Both the position numbers and the translations under genes were made by a program. A model generated the notes under the pieces. That model was not told the origin of the DNA and did not search any database. It saw nothing but the letters and a program-made list of their open reading frames with translations. This document shows, piece after piece, positions 35,131 to 44,244 of a stretch of 64,000 nucleotides of DNA. Each line of letters opens with the position of its first letter. The stretch's first letter is position 1. Source of the DNA: CAVVJA01 sp963779485 (GTDB lineage: Bacteria > Actinomycetota > Actinomycetes > Mycobacteriales > Jatrophihabitantaceae); NCBI GenBank assembly GCA_963779485.1, contig CAVZYJ010000013.1, positions 1-64,000 of the forward strand, in the 5' to 3' direction.

Positions 35131-36543
35131 ATGACGATGACTGATGCCCGGAATGTGGTGGGGGAAGCCACGGCGGGCGAGTTGCAAGCTGCGGTTCGCG
35201 GTCAGGTGATCCGGCCGGGCGACAATGACTACGACGAAGCACGTGCGATCTGGAACGCCGCCCATGACAAGAATCCGGCGTTGATCGTCCGCTGCGCCGG
35301 CACCGCCGATGTGATCAAGACGGTGGAGTTCGTGCGCAGCCAAGGCCTGCCGCTCGCGGTGCGCGGCGGCGCGCACAGCATCGCCGGGTTCTCGACCTGC
35401 GACGGTGGGGTCGTTCTCGATCTCTCGCTGATGAACGCAGTCAGGGTCGATCCGCAGGCCCGCCGCGCGGTCGCGCAGGGCGGGGCCACGTGGGCCGACT
35501 TCGACCACGAGACGCAGGCGTTCGGCCTGGCCACGACCGGTGGCCTGGTCTCCACCACCGGGCTTGGCGGGTTCACGCTGGGCGGAGGTATCGGCTGGCT
35601 GCTGCGCAAGCACGGCCTGACCTGCGACAACCTCGTCTCCGCCGACGTCGTCACCGCCGACGGCCATCTGGTCCATGCCAGCGCCGAGCAGAACAGCGAC
35701 CTGTTTTGGGCGTTGCGCGGCGGCGGCGGCAACTTCGGCGTTGCTACGTCGCTGGAGTACGCGCTGCATCGGGTGGGCCCCACGGTCCTCGGGGGGCTGG
35801 TCTTCTTCCCGGGCGAGGCGGCCCGGCAGGTGCTGACCGGATGGCGTGAGCTCACGACGTCGATGCCCGACGAGTTGACATCGCTGGTCGACCTCACGAC
35901 CGCGCCGCCGGTTCCCTTCCTACCGGAGTCGGTACACGGCAAACCGATCGTGGCCGTGGGCGCGATGTACTGCGGTCCCCAGGACAGTGGCGAGGATGTC
36001 GTGGCACCACTGCGCACACTCGCCGAGCCGGTCGCGGATCTCTTGGGACCCGTCCCCTACGCCGCGATGCAGCAGATGCTCGATCCGCTGTGGCAGGCCG
36101 GGGCGCACAACTACTTCACCTCCGCGATGATCGACGACCTGTCCGACAATGCGATCGACGAGCTCATCGCTAGGTGGTCGGCCAAGCCGACGCCACAGAG
36201 CGAGATCCACATCCACCACGCCGGGGGGGCGGTGGAGCGCGTCTCCGCGGCGGAAACGGCGTTCGCGCAACGCACCTCGCCGTATCTGCTCAACGTCATT
36301 GCCCGCTCGGTCGACGGGGTGGGCTTCGACGGCGACACCACATGGGCCCGGGACGCCCGCGCTGCGATGGCCGGGTACGGATCCGACGCCATGTATGTCA
36401 ACTTCACCGGCGACGCCGGCGCGGACAAGGTGCGCGCGTCGTACCCGCCCGAGACCTACGCGAAGCTTGTCACGGTCAAGAGGCGCTACGACCCGACGAA
36501 CGTGTTCCGGCTGAACCAGAACATCGCACCGGAGGGAGACTGA
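35131..36543 (+). CDS. FAD-linked oxidase, berberine-bridge (BBE) family
   Basis: A 470-residue flavoenzyme. The FAD-binding p-cresol methylhydroxylase fold shows PLAVRGGAHSIAGFS with His82 for covalent FAD, GGATWADFDHETQAFGLATT and GGLVSTTGLGGFTLGGGIGW; the C-terminal BBE motif is DPTNVFRLNQNI. The cysteine used by doubly linked relatives is not at its usual place, so a single His link is expected. The ATG at 35131 has GAGGAG upstream. These enzymes oxidise alcohols, sugars or phenolic metabolites. Position just after the SARP regulator suggests they are one unit. Confidence 0.87.
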   Translation: MTMTDARNVVGEATAGELQAAVRGQVIRPGDNDYDEARAIWNAAHDKNPALIVRCAGTADVIKTVEFVRSQGLPLAVRGGAHSIAGFSTCDGGVVLDLSLMNAVRVDPQARRAVAQGGATWADFDHETQAFGLATTGGLVSTTGLGGFTLGGGIGWLLRKHGLTCDNLVSADVVTADGHLVHASAEQNSDLFWALRGGGGNFGVATSLEYALHRVGPTVLGGLVFFPGEAARQVLTGWRELTTSMPDELTSLVDLTTAPPVPFLPESVHGKPIVAVGAMYCGPQDSGEDVVAPLRTLAEPVADLLGPVPYAAMQQMLDPLWQAGAHNYFTSAMIDDLSDNAIDELIARWSAKPTPQSEIHIHHAGGAVERVSAAETAFAQRTSPYLLNVIARSVDGVGFDGDTTWARDARAAMAGYGSDAMYVNFTGDAGADKVRASYPPETYAKLVTVKRRYDPTNVFRLNQNIAPEGD

Positions 36544-36798
36544 CCTGCGCAGACTCTCTGGCTCATGGCGACGCTGGCTGCCGCTGCTCTGACTACGGAC
36601 ACGCCGGCACCGGGGACTTGACGTTCAGCCTGCTCTTTGAGGCGACACCCGACAGCATCGACATCGCCACAGGCTGGCGTCGTGGTCACCCGTGCTGAGT
36701 GACTCGCGGCGGGGGGGCTGCCGCTACTGTCCGTCTGGTCAGGGGCTTCTGGCTGCCGGTTCGAGCTGGGCGCCCGTCGCTGGTGATGGGAGCGGGTT

Positions 36799-39153
36799 AT
36801 GGCCAACCGGTTCAATGGCGCGATCAACATCGATATCCGCGAGTCGGTGCCTGATTGGACCCCGTTCGAACCGGTGCGGGCGCCGGAGGGTGCACCCAGC
36901 GTGGTGTACATCGTCCTTGACGACGTGGGCTTTTCCGCCATGAGTTGCTACGGAGGGCCGATAGAGACACCGAACATCGACCGCATCGCGGCCGACGGCG
37001 CGCGCTTCACACAGTGGCATACCACCGCGCTGTGTTCACCGACCCGTTCGTGCCTGCTGACCGGACGCAATCACACCCGTAACAGCATGGCCTGTATTAC
37101 GGAGGCAGCGGTCGGGTTCCCAAACGCGAGCGGCACGATCCCGCCGGAGAACGGCATGCTGTCGGAGATTCTCGCCGATCGGGGCTGGAACACCTACATG
37201 GTGGGTAAGTGGCACTTGTGTCCGACGGATGAGATGAACTTGGCGGCGACCCGCCGTAACTGGCCGAGTGGCCGGGGTTTTGAGCGGTGGTACGGATTCC
37301 TCGGGGCGGAAACCAACCAGTGGCACCCAGACCTGGTCTACGACAATCACCCCGTTGCCCAGCCTCGCTCGCCGGCCGAGGGCTACCACTTGACCGATGA
37401 CATCACCGACAAGGCGCTGGAGTTCATCAAGGACGCCAAGGCGATCGCACCCGATAAGCCGTTCTTCCTCTACTATGCGCCGGGCGCCTGCCATGCTCCC
37501 CACCACGCGCCAAAGGAGTGGATCGAGAAGTTCCACGGACGCTTCGAGATGGGATACGAGGCGATTCGAGAACAGACCCTCGCGCGGCAGAAGGAACTGG
37601 GCATCGTGCCGGCCGACACCGAGCTGCCGGAGGTCAACCCGATCGGCACTCCGGAAACCAGGACGGGCCCCGAAGGCCAGCCGTTCCCGCCGCTGGATTA
37701 CACCCGACCATGGGACACCCTCAATGATGACGAGAAGCGGCTGTTCTGCCGGATGGCTGAGGTCTACGCCGGCTTCCTCGCCCACGCCGACCACCACATC
37801 GGGCGTCTATTGGACTACCTGGAGCAGACCGAGCAGCGCGACAACACCCTGATCATTGTGGTCTCGGACAATGGCGCGAGCGGCGAGGGAGGCCCGAACG
37901 GCTCGGTGAATGAGATGAAATTCGCCAATGGCGTGCCCGACGACCTCGCTGAGAACCTCGCCAAACTCGACGACCTTGGTGGCACCACCACCTACAACCA
38001 CTACCCGAACGGCTGGGCGATGGCGTTCAACACCCCGTTCAAGATGTGGAAACGCTACGAGTTCAACGGCGGGACGTCGGACCCGTGCCTGATCTCCTGG
38101 CCGGCCGGAACGACGGCACGAGGCGAAATCCGCGATCAGTATCACCACGCGATCGACATCGTGCCCACGATTCTCGACATCTTGGACGTGCAAGCGCCGG
38201 AGACGATCAAGGGCCATGTGCAGAGTCCGCTGGATGGCGTCAGCATGCGGAGCAGCATTGATGACGGATCACAACCGTCGTCCAGGAAGACCCAGTTCTA
38301 CTCGATGCTCGGTTCCCGATCGATCTGGCATGAGGGATGGAAAGCCGTCACCACTCATCCGACAATATCCGGCTGGAGTCACTTCAACGACGACGAGTGG
38401 GAGCTCTACCACACCGATGTCGATCGCGCCGAAGTACACAATCTGGCGGCCGAGCAACCCGACAAACTCCGGGAGCTGGTGAACCTATGGTTCTCTGAGG
38501 CAGGCGCGAACCAGGCCTTCCCCTTAGACGATCGTTCGGCCCTCGAAATTCTCAGCACGCCCCGCCCACAGCTCACCGCCCCGCGCAGCCGATACGTGTA
38601 CTACCCGGACCTCGCTCCCGTCTCAGAATGGCAGGCCGTCAACACCCGCAACCGGTCGTTTTCCATCGGAGCCCTGGTCGACATCCCCAGCCCGGGTGCC
38701 GAAGGCGTGCTCTTCGCCATGGGCGCCCGCTTCGGCGGCCACGCCCTCTACGTCAAGAACAACAGGCTGCACTACGTCAACAGCTACATCGGCACCATCG
38801 AACAGAAGATCGACGGCACCGAGGACATCCCCACCGGTGAGAACCTGCTGCTGTCCGCCTCGTTCGACAAGGACGGCGACGACCCGCAATACGCGACCGG
38901 CGTCCTGTCGCTCTATCACGGCGACCACAAGGTCGGAGAAGGCCGCATCAAAACCCAACTCGGCGCGTTCGCCATCGCCGGCGCAGGGCTCAGCGTGGGC
39001 CGTGACCCCGGCGAGCCCATTACGGAGGACTACCCGGGAGATCCCCCCTACCGATTCACCGGCGGCACGATCAACCGCGTCGCGATCGACGTCAGCGGCG
39101 AACCCTACCTCGACCTCGAACGCGAAGCCGAGCTGATGCTCATGCGCGAATAA
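36799..39153 (+). CDS. arylsulfatase (type I, formylglycine)
   Basis: A 784-residue sulfatase. Metal ligands are in VLDDVGFSA (Asp41, Asp42), the formylglycine precursor in LCSPTRSCLLTGR with Cys79, then YMVGKWHL, HAPHHAPKEW and VVSDNGAS for the active-site Lys, His and Asp-Asn. The last 160 residues form an extra beta domain (FSIGALVDIPSPGAEGVLFA) seen in the large AtsA-like enzymes. No signal peptide is visible. Maturation of Cys79 would need a formylglycine-generating enzyme encoded elsewhere. It lies 255 bp after the oxidase, same strand. It would cleave sulfate esters, giving sulfate. Confidence 0.9.
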   Translation: MANRFNGAINIDIRESVPDWTPFEPVRAPEGAPSVVYIVLDDVGFSAMSCYGGPIETPNIDRIAADGARFTQWHTTALCSPTRSCLLTGRNHTRNSMACITEAAVGFPNASGTIPPENGMLSEILADRGWNTYMVGKWHLCPTDEMNLAATRRNWPSGRGFERWYGFLGAETNQWHPDLVYDNHPVAQPRSPAEGYHLTDDITDKALEFIKDAKAIAPDKPFFLYYAPGACHAPHHAPKEWIEKFHGRFEMGYEAIREQTLARQKELGIVPADTELPEVNPIGTPETRTGPEGQPFPPLDYTRPWDTLNDDEKRLFCRMAEVYAGFLAHADHHIGRLLDYLEQTEQRDNTLIIVVSDNGASGEGGPNGSVNEMKFANGVPDDLAENLAKLDDLGGTTTYNHYPNGWAMAFNTPFKMWKRYEFNGGTSDPCLISWPAGTTARGEIRDQYHHAIDIVPTILDILDVQAPETIKGHVQSPLDGVSMRSSIDDGSQPSSRKTQFYSMLGSRSIWHEGWKAVTTHPTISGWSHFNDDEWELYHTDVDRAEVHNLAAEQPDKLRELVNLWFSEAGANQAFPLDDRSALEILSTPRPQLTAPRSRYVYYPDLAPVSEWQAVNTRNRSFSIGALVDIPSPGAEGVLFAMGARFGGHALYVKNNRLHYVNSYIGTIEQKIDGTEDIPTGENLLLSASFDKDGDDPQYATGVLSLYHGDHKVGEGRIKTQLGAFAIAGAGLSVGRDPGEPITEDYPGDPPYRFTGGTINRVAIDVSGEPYLDLEREAELMLMRE

Positions 39154-39241
39154 CGAAGACGTAACCCGAGCCGCCCAGCACGTCCCGGTGTCGGTCAGCG
39201 TTTCATACGTGTTCGCTCCTGGCCGGCGCGGCCGAGCAACC

Positions 39242-39658
39242 TCACAGGCCGGGCGGGAAGGCGACTGCTCGTGGCTGTATCAGCGGCGTGCCGACGTCGA
39301 GTTCGATGACTTGATGTGCGGTGAGCGGAATGTTGCGTGGGTCCACGTTGTCACGGTGTCCGTTGAGGAACACCGTGACCGGCGCCCGGGCGGGACCGAC
39401 GCGGTCGCGAGCGAGCTGCTGTTGCCAGATGTCGAAGAAGTTCCCGAGGGTGTAGACCTTCACTGTCGGCGACTCGACGTGGATGATTCCGTCCGCGGCG
39501 TGGGTGTGCAGCCAGTAGAAGCAGGCGCCGTTGTTGATGAATGCGCCGACGGGGGTTGTCTGAATCTGGCGGGGCGGCACGATGCCGACGCCGGCGGGGA
39601 TCTGTCGGGGGTGGCCGTTGACGAAGACCGCCAGGTGGATGTGGATGTGGTAGGCCAC
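39242..39658 (-). CDS. conserved His-rich protein, 5' end probably lost
   Basis: A 138-residue frame with a distinctive pattern: AYHIHIHLAVFVNGHPRQIP at the start, then GACFYWLHTHAADGIIHVE and FLNGHRDNVDPRNIPL. Relatives are seen as extracytoplasmic domains after an N-terminal anchor, with HxH and HTHxxxGIIHxE groups that look metal-binding. Here translation can only begin at a GTG within the domain (39658) with no ribosome site, and the frame is open about fourteen codons further to a stop, so the anchor seems missing. Either a truncated gene or a minimal form. Metal binding is inferred from the histidines. Confidence 0.45.
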   Translation of the reverse strand: MAYHIHIHLAVFVNGHPRQIPAGVGIVPPRQIQTTPVGAFINNGACFYWLHTHAADGIIHVESPTVKVYTLGNFFDIWQQQLARDRVGPARAPVTVFLNGHRDNVDPRNIPLTAHQVIELDVGTPLIQPRAVAFPPGL

Positions 39659-39902
39659 CTGCCACGAATTCCTGCACTGCTGGTTGGAAATGATGTGCCA
39701 ACTAACACGTCAGTTCGTTGTGGCACGTTCAGATCACCACCCAGCCTACTGGCGAGCTCGCGCCCTCGCGGAGGCTGTGCCAGCGCTCGGCGTTAGTGGG
39801 CAGGAAAGGTTTCGTCTTGCCGTGCATCGGTCGCCTGCTTGGTGCGGCCGACCCACTGGCGAGGTTGCTTTTTAGCTAGCGATCACTGTGAACATCTCGT
39901 TG

Positions 39903-39921
39903 CTACTACGCGTGTTAGTAG
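39903..39921 (+). promoter_or_regulatory. inverted repeat upstream of the NfeD remnant
   Basis: CTACTA (39903-39908) and TAGTAG (39916-39921) are perfect inverted arms around a seven-base centre, about 25 bases before the ATG at 39947. The size fits a dimeric repressor operator. No regulator gene is adjacent, so the binding protein is unknown. Confidence 0.35.
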
Positions 39922-39946
39922 ATGTGTTCGTCACGGGTGCAGTCTG

Positions 39947-40204
39947 ATGCCTGACTGGTTGGGCTGGCTTGTCCTCGCCGGTCTGCTCGGCGTCGCCGAG
40001 CTGGCTACCCTGAGGTTTGCTGCCGGGCTGATGGCCCTTGCCGCAATTGCGGCCGCGGTAGTCGCGGCCGTCGGTGGTGGGCCGCTAGCGGAGGTGTGGT
40101 CGGCGCGGGCGTATGACCAGACCCCGGTGATCGCTGAAGGCACTCGGGTGACCGTTTACGCAATCGAGGGCGCGACCGCGCTCGTCTACACCTTGGAGCA
40201 GTGA
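39947..40204 (+). pseudogene. NfeD-like membrane protein with internal deletion
   Basis: The 85-residue product starts as a normal NfeD membrane protein (WLGWLVLAGLLGVAELATL, a helix, then another hydrophobic helix) but jumps after VAAVGGG directly into the end of the OB-fold domain (VWSARAYD, IAEGTRVTVYAIEGATALV). A typical NfeD of this group is about 140-150 residues; some 55-60, holding the third helix and most of the OB fold, are absent without breaking the frame. It is followed after one base by an SPFH gene, the usual NfeD partner, which is also damaged. It could still be expressed but is unlikely to work. Confidence 0.6.
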
Positions 40205-40205
40205 C

Positions 40206-40568
40206 ATGACCGCGTTTCTGATCATCCTTATTCCGGTCCTCGTGGTCTTGGCTGCGCTGAGCAGAACGATCAGGGTCGTGCCACAGGCCCGGGCGTACAT
40301 CGTGGAGCGGTTCGGCTCGTATGACCGAACGCTGGCGGCCGGGTTCAACACGTTGCTACCGGGCGTGGAGCGGATCCGTAGCCGGATTGACCTGCGTGAG
40401 CAGGTGGTGTCCTTCGCGCCGCAGCCGGTGATCACCGAGGACAACCTCGTCGTCCATATCGATACTGTGCTGTACCTCCAGGTCACGAACCCGCGGGCCG
40501 CGACGTATGAGATCGCGAATTTCATCCAGGCGTTCGAACATTCCAACCGACGCCCGGCCACGGACTGA
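40206..40568 (+). pseudogene. SPFH/band-7 protein, truncated after 113 residues
   Basis: Residues 1-113 are a normal slipin/QmcA-type SPFH start: a membrane helix (TAFLIILIPVLVVLAALSRT), RVVPQARAYIVERFGSY, LLPGVERIRSRIDLREQVVS and VHIDTVLYLQVTNPRAATYE. Just after IANFIQ the sequence leaves the family (AFEHSNRRPATD) and stops, while intact members run to 300-400 residues with a coiled-coil tail. Paired with the NfeD remnant it once formed a membrane-domain quality-control pair. The break at about 40540 looks like a deletion junction; a methyltransferase gene starts six bases later. Confidence 0.65.
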
Positions 40569-40573
40569 TCCCG

Positions 40574-41164
40574 GTGCCAGCGATGGTGACCGCCGCGAGA
40601 TGGTTCTGCACGACCGCCCCGTATCGGCTACTGGCGGGGCGGGTGTTACTGCCGTGGGCGTTGCAGGGCCTAGACCCGGCCGGCGAGGCACTTGAGATCG
40701 GCGCCGGCAGCGGTGCTATGGCAGCGCAACTGCTGGCTCGATACCCGGGACTGACACTGACGGTCACCGACTACGACCCCGGCATGGTTACCCGAGCCGG
40801 CAAGACTGTCGCCGCATTTCCAGAGCGCGCCACCGTGCAGCAGGTCGATGCGGCCAGGCTGCCCTTCGCCGACGACCGCTTCGATGTGGTGCTCTCGTTT
40901 GCCATGCTCCACCACGTAGGCGACTGGCGACGCGCTGTCGCGGAGGCGGTGCGGGTGCTGCGCCCGGGCGGATACTTCGTCGGCTACGACGCCCTAGAAG
41001 GGCCGCTGACACGGCTGCTGCACGTCGGTGAAGGAGACAACGTCAGGATGATGCGGCGCGGGCAACTGGAAGCCGACCTTGCCGAACTGCCGATCAGCCC
41101 GATGCCCATCTGCCGCTCATTCACGGGCCTGGTCGTCAGGTTCAACGCCACCAAATCTGAATGA
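40574..41164 (+). CDS. class I SAM-dependent methyltransferase
   Basis: A 196-residue methyltransferase with motif I EALEIGAGSGAMAAQLLA, motif II VTDYDPGMV, motif post-I VQQVDAARLPFADDRFDVVL and LRPGGYFVGYD. The size and LPFADDRFD segment match the UbiE/Methyltransf_11 group. GTG 40574 (or ATG 40583) begins six bases after the truncated SPFH gene. Substrate unknown; C-terminal third is shorter than in UbiE, so it is probably a small-molecule methyltransferase. Confidence 0.75.
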   Translation: MPAMVTAARWFCTTAPYRLLAGRVLLPWALQGLDPAGEALEIGAGSGAMAAQLLARYPGLTLTVTDYDPGMVTRAGKTVAAFPERATVQQVDAARLPFADDRFDVVLSFAMLHHVGDWRRAVAEAVRVLRPGGYFVGYDALEGPLTRLLHVGEGDNVRMMRRGQLEADLAELPISPMPICRSFTGLVVRFNATKSE

Positions 41165-41449
41165 AGATGGCTTGGCTGTCCCGCTAGCCCGGCGGAGTAG
41201 ACACGGCCGACGGTGAACTGACTTGCGATATTGCGCACTCAGCACGCGAAGTACCGCGGTCAGTACCGCGCCAGGGCGCTGCGTCCGGACCTGCGCACCG
41301 CGCGTGTTATGGGTCCGCCGCTGACCCGGTAGATGTTGACTCGGTCGGCGGGGACTGCGTTTGGCGGTGCTGGCGGGGTAGTCGATGTGGAAGAACGCGG
41401 CGTCGCCTTCTTGATCCTCGCCGGCCACCGATCCGCCCGCCAACACCCA

Positions 41450-41478
41450 TTAAACGGCTTAGCCTGCCGGCGTATAGT
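41450..41478 (+). promoter_or_regulatory. sigma-70-type promoter candidate for the YceI gene
   Basis: TTAAAC (41450-41455) and TATAGT (41473-41478) are separated by 17 bases and lie about 58 bases before the YceI ATG, in a local AT-rich stretch unusual for this window. A GGAGG ribosome site precedes the ATG at 41536. Confidence 0.4.
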
Positions 41479-41535
41479 ATTTATTCAACTCTCAATCATG
41501 TTGTAGGGCGCTGGGCCTATCGCAGGAGGCTGGTC

Positions 41536-42105
41536 ATGAGTACTGCACAGATTCAGATCCCTGGTTATGTCGCCGGAACGTGGGACATCGATCCTTTGCA
41601 TACCGAGGTCGGGTTCAGTGTGCGCCATCTGATGGTGAGTAAGGTTCGCGGCCGGTTCACCCGCTTCGAAGGGTCGTTCGTCACCGCGCCCGATCCGTTG
41701 GATTCGTCGGCGGCTGCGACGATTGCGATGACCTCGATCGACACCAATAACCCGACCCGCGATGACGACCTGCGTTCAAAGAACTTCTTCGAGGTTGAGC
41801 AGTATCCGAAAATGACCTACCGATCTAGCGGACTTCGGATCGATGGGGAGCAGTTCGTCCTCGACGGTGAACTGACCGCTCACGGGGTGACCCGCCGGGT
41901 GCCATTGCGGATCGAGGTGAATGGGTTTGGCGCTGACCCGTACGGGAATCAGCGATGCGGGTTTACCGCGACTGGGTCGCTCAACCGCAGCGAGTTCGGC
42001 ATGACGTTCAACGTCCCGCTCGAGGCTGGCGGGGTCATGGTCGGCGACCGTATCGACATCGCCATCGAGGTGGAAGGAGTTCTGCGGAAATCAGGCGGCG
42101 AGTAG
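41536..42105 (+). CDS. YceI-family protein
   Basis: A 189-residue lipocalin-like YceI protein: GTWDIDPLHTEVGFSVRHLM at the start, VRGRFTRFEGSF, TNNPTRDDDLRSKNFFEV and GELTAHGVTRRVPL, all family hallmarks; it ends with GDRIDIAIEVEG. No signal peptide, as in other actinobacterial cytosolic YceI proteins. Members bind polyisoprenoid-type lipids in a beta barrel and are linked to stress. Ribosome site GGAGG at a good distance. Upstream 370 bases hold no gene but the promoter above. Confidence 0.88.
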   Translation: MSTAQIQIPGYVAGTWDIDPLHTEVGFSVRHLMVSKVRGRFTRFEGSFVTAPDPLDSSAAATIAMTSIDTNNPTRDDDLRSKNFFEVEQYPKMTYRSSGLRIDGEQFVLDGELTAHGVTRRVPLRIEVNGFGADPYGNQRCGFTATGSLNRSEFGMTFNVPLEAGGVMVGDRIDIAIEVEGVLRKSGGE

Positions 42106-42363
42106 GGCCCTCGCGTCGGTCGTGCGGTGATGTCCCCGTGCCACAACCTGCTTCACACCGAAGCGTCCCCTAGCTACGCGGATGCGTGGCGGGATCGGTG
42201 CCCGACCGTCGTTGCCACGGAAGTCCTCGTAGCCCCACTGACCCGGACGACCCACGCACCGGCGCTCGGGCACACGGTAACCGACGATATGCGCGCCAGA
42301 TAGTCGGAGCAGCAACCGCGCAGATAGATCGTTAGCGCACATGTCAGCGCATCTTCCGCTCAT
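42091..42363 (-). CDS. possible small hypothetical protein
   Basis: A 90-residue minus-strand frame overlapping the end of the YceI gene by 15 bases. Its middle (GQWGYEDFRGNDGRAPIPPR) looks like natural protein rather than shadow, and the start is a plausible ATG. No family, ribosome site or partner supports it strongly. Low confidence. Confidence 0.3.
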   Translation of the reverse strand: MSGRCADMCANDLSARLLLRLSGAHIVGYRVPERRCVGRPGQWGYEDFRGNDGRAPIPPRIRVARGRFGVKQVVARGHHRTTDARALLAA

Positions 42364-42819
42364 GCAGCGAGCGCAGCCCAGATGGCGACTCCTGACGCCT
42401 CAGGAACGGGCCCCCCTGGGGCACTGCCTTGCTCGCCGCAAGTTTACGGCGGCAGACAATCACAGCTCCGGCCATTGCAGCTGTGCCGTTGATGTTCAAT
42501 CAACATCCCGGTACGCCCCGGAGTGCGCCCCTGGAGCCGTCGTTCTGTCCCCGGTGGGCGATCGAGTGACTCCGGCTGCCCAGATTGGACCATATGGGTG
42601 CGCGGCGTCGCAGCCATGCGGGCAACATTGTTCATTGCCGAGTTGGCGGCGTGTGGACGCTGACCGTTGAGCGCATGCGCATTTCGTGACGTGGGCGAGG
42701 TTCGCTGTTGGACGTCGCCGACGGGGTCCTGTCACCTGTGCGCCCAGGCTTTGACGGTCTGCGTGGCCGGTTGCACGATGGGGCGAAGCGGTCCACCCGC
42801 GGTGATGCGTGAGGATGCG
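42364..42819 (+). other. non-coding gap of 456 bases
   Basis: No gene is recognised; frames here are Pro/Arg-rich. The LLM gene has an in-frame extension upstream to 42667 but without family similarity. It should hold the promoter of that gene. Confidence 0.35.
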
Positions 42820-43710
42820 ATGGCCGGCCTGCGCTTCTGCGCCTACCAGTACCAGCACCTGCCGCTTGACGCGTTGCGACGGCGCTGGCGGGACGCCGAG
42901 CAGCAGGCCTTCGACGTGGTGTGGAACTGTGACACGATCGTCGAGCCGGACCGACCGCGGCACATGATGTTCGACGGCCCGACGACGCTGGCGATGATGG
43001 CGGCCGAAACGTCACGGATCCGCGTGGGCACCCTCGTGTCCAGCCTGTACTTCCGCGAACCGGTGACGGTGGCCAAGGCCGCAATGACTCTCGACCATCT
43101 CAGCGGCGGTCGAGTCGAGGTGGCGCTGGGGGTTGGCGACCCCTCCGCGGGATCTGCCGCAGCCGGAGTCACTCGATCGCCCACCGAGCAGGTTGCCCGC
43201 TTCGCCGAGTTCGTCGAAGTCGTCGATCTGCTCTTGCGCCAGGAGGTGATCACCTACACCGGCACCTACTACCGGTGCGACAACGCCGAGACCATCCCGC
43301 TACCGCTTCAGCGGCCGCGGCCGCCCATCACGATCGCGGCTCACGGACCAAAGATGCTGCGCATTGCGGCCCGCTACGGCGACGGCTGGAGCTCCTGGGG
43401 CGGCTACGGCGTGCTGACCGAGCACGACTTCTACACGGTGACCGCACAACGGTGCGTCCGCTTCGACGAACTCGCCGTCGAACTAGGCCGCGACCCGCGC
43501 CAAATCCGGCACTCTCTCGTGTGCTTCCCGCCGCTGACCCCCTGGGAATCCACCGAGTACTTCACCGACATGGTCGGACGGTTCTGTGCCGTGGGCATCG
43601 ACGAATTCGTCCTCTACTGGCCCGGCACCTGGCGCGACGAGCCCCGGGGCGAGACCGTGATGCACGCGGTGACAAACGCGATCATGCCTGCGTTACGCGC
43701 AGGTACCTGA
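42820..43710 (+). CDS. LLM-class flavin-dependent oxidoreductase
   Basis: A 296-residue luciferase-like TIM-barrel enzyme. It begins MAGLRFCAYQYQHLPLDALR and shows the group's VGTLVSSLYFREPVTVAKAA strand, LDHLSGGRVEVALGVGDP, and PPITIAAHGPKMLRIAARYG. Actinobacterial members often use F420 rather than FMN. ATG 42820 is chosen from family alignment; ATG 42805 is possible. It stands alone, 700 bp downstream of the YceI gene. Substrate unknown. Confidence 0.85.
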   Translation: MAGLRFCAYQYQHLPLDALRRRWRDAEQQAFDVVWNCDTIVEPDRPRHMMFDGPTTLAMMAAETSRIRVGTLVSSLYFREPVTVAKAAMTLDHLSGGRVEVALGVGDPSAGSAAAGVTRSPTEQVARFAEFVEVVDLLLRQEVITYTGTYYRCDNAETIPLPLQRPRPPITIAAHGPKMLRIAARYGDGWSSWGGYGVLTEHDFYTVTAQRCVRFDELAVELGRDPRQIRHSLVCFPPLTPWESTEYFTDMVGRFCAVGIDEFVLYWPGTWRDEPRGETVMHAVTNAIMPALRAGT

Positions 43711-44244
43711 CTCCACGCAAGCGCCCGAACCGTCGATCTGGGTGGCGTCACTTGCGCCGACCAGCCAACTCGAGCCGCACAGATGGATCTGATTGAGACT
43801 TGTCCCAGGCGTTGCGCCCTGGTCGTAGTGGCTGATGCGTCACAGGCCCGGGTACCGGTTCAACGCCGCTCCCGACGTGCTTGACCTATCGTCGTTCCGG
43901 CGCACGCCGTGATCACAGACTCGACGCCGCGGACGGCTGCGACCATCCCGATGCCTGACCCCGCGACCGCGGTGTTCACCCGTCGCGTTTACCCGGGCAC
44001 GAAGCCCCTCACGAACAGCTCGCACGCGAAGCCGCTAACGCGGCGTCGGCGACGGTCATCAGCTCGCAGCCGACCCTGGGGCTGCACTGGAGATCTCATC
44101 AGTGTCCCGCGGTTTCCAGCCGCCTGCCGGATGCCAAATGCGACCGTCGGGAGTTCGCCATGAACACTAATCAGACTCTCCTTCGGGCACGATTAGCTCG
44201 GCGTGACAGCGGGCGCAAACACGCGCAGACAAGGAGTGTGCAGT
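43711..44244 (+). other. non-coding gap of 534 bases
   Basis: No frame shows natural protein character and no RNA gene is apparent. The final bases hold AAGGAG, the ribosome site of the VOC-family gene. Confidence 0.35.

Noticed and set aside
35065..36017. Minus-strand frames over the FAD oxidase
   Set aside because: Shadows of a clearly coding plus-strand gene; the plus-strand product has all BBE-family motifs.
41117..41446. A 109-codon minus-strand frame before the YceI gene
   Set aside because: No ribosome site or family, overlaps the methyltransferase end, and includes the AT-rich promoter flank only by chance.
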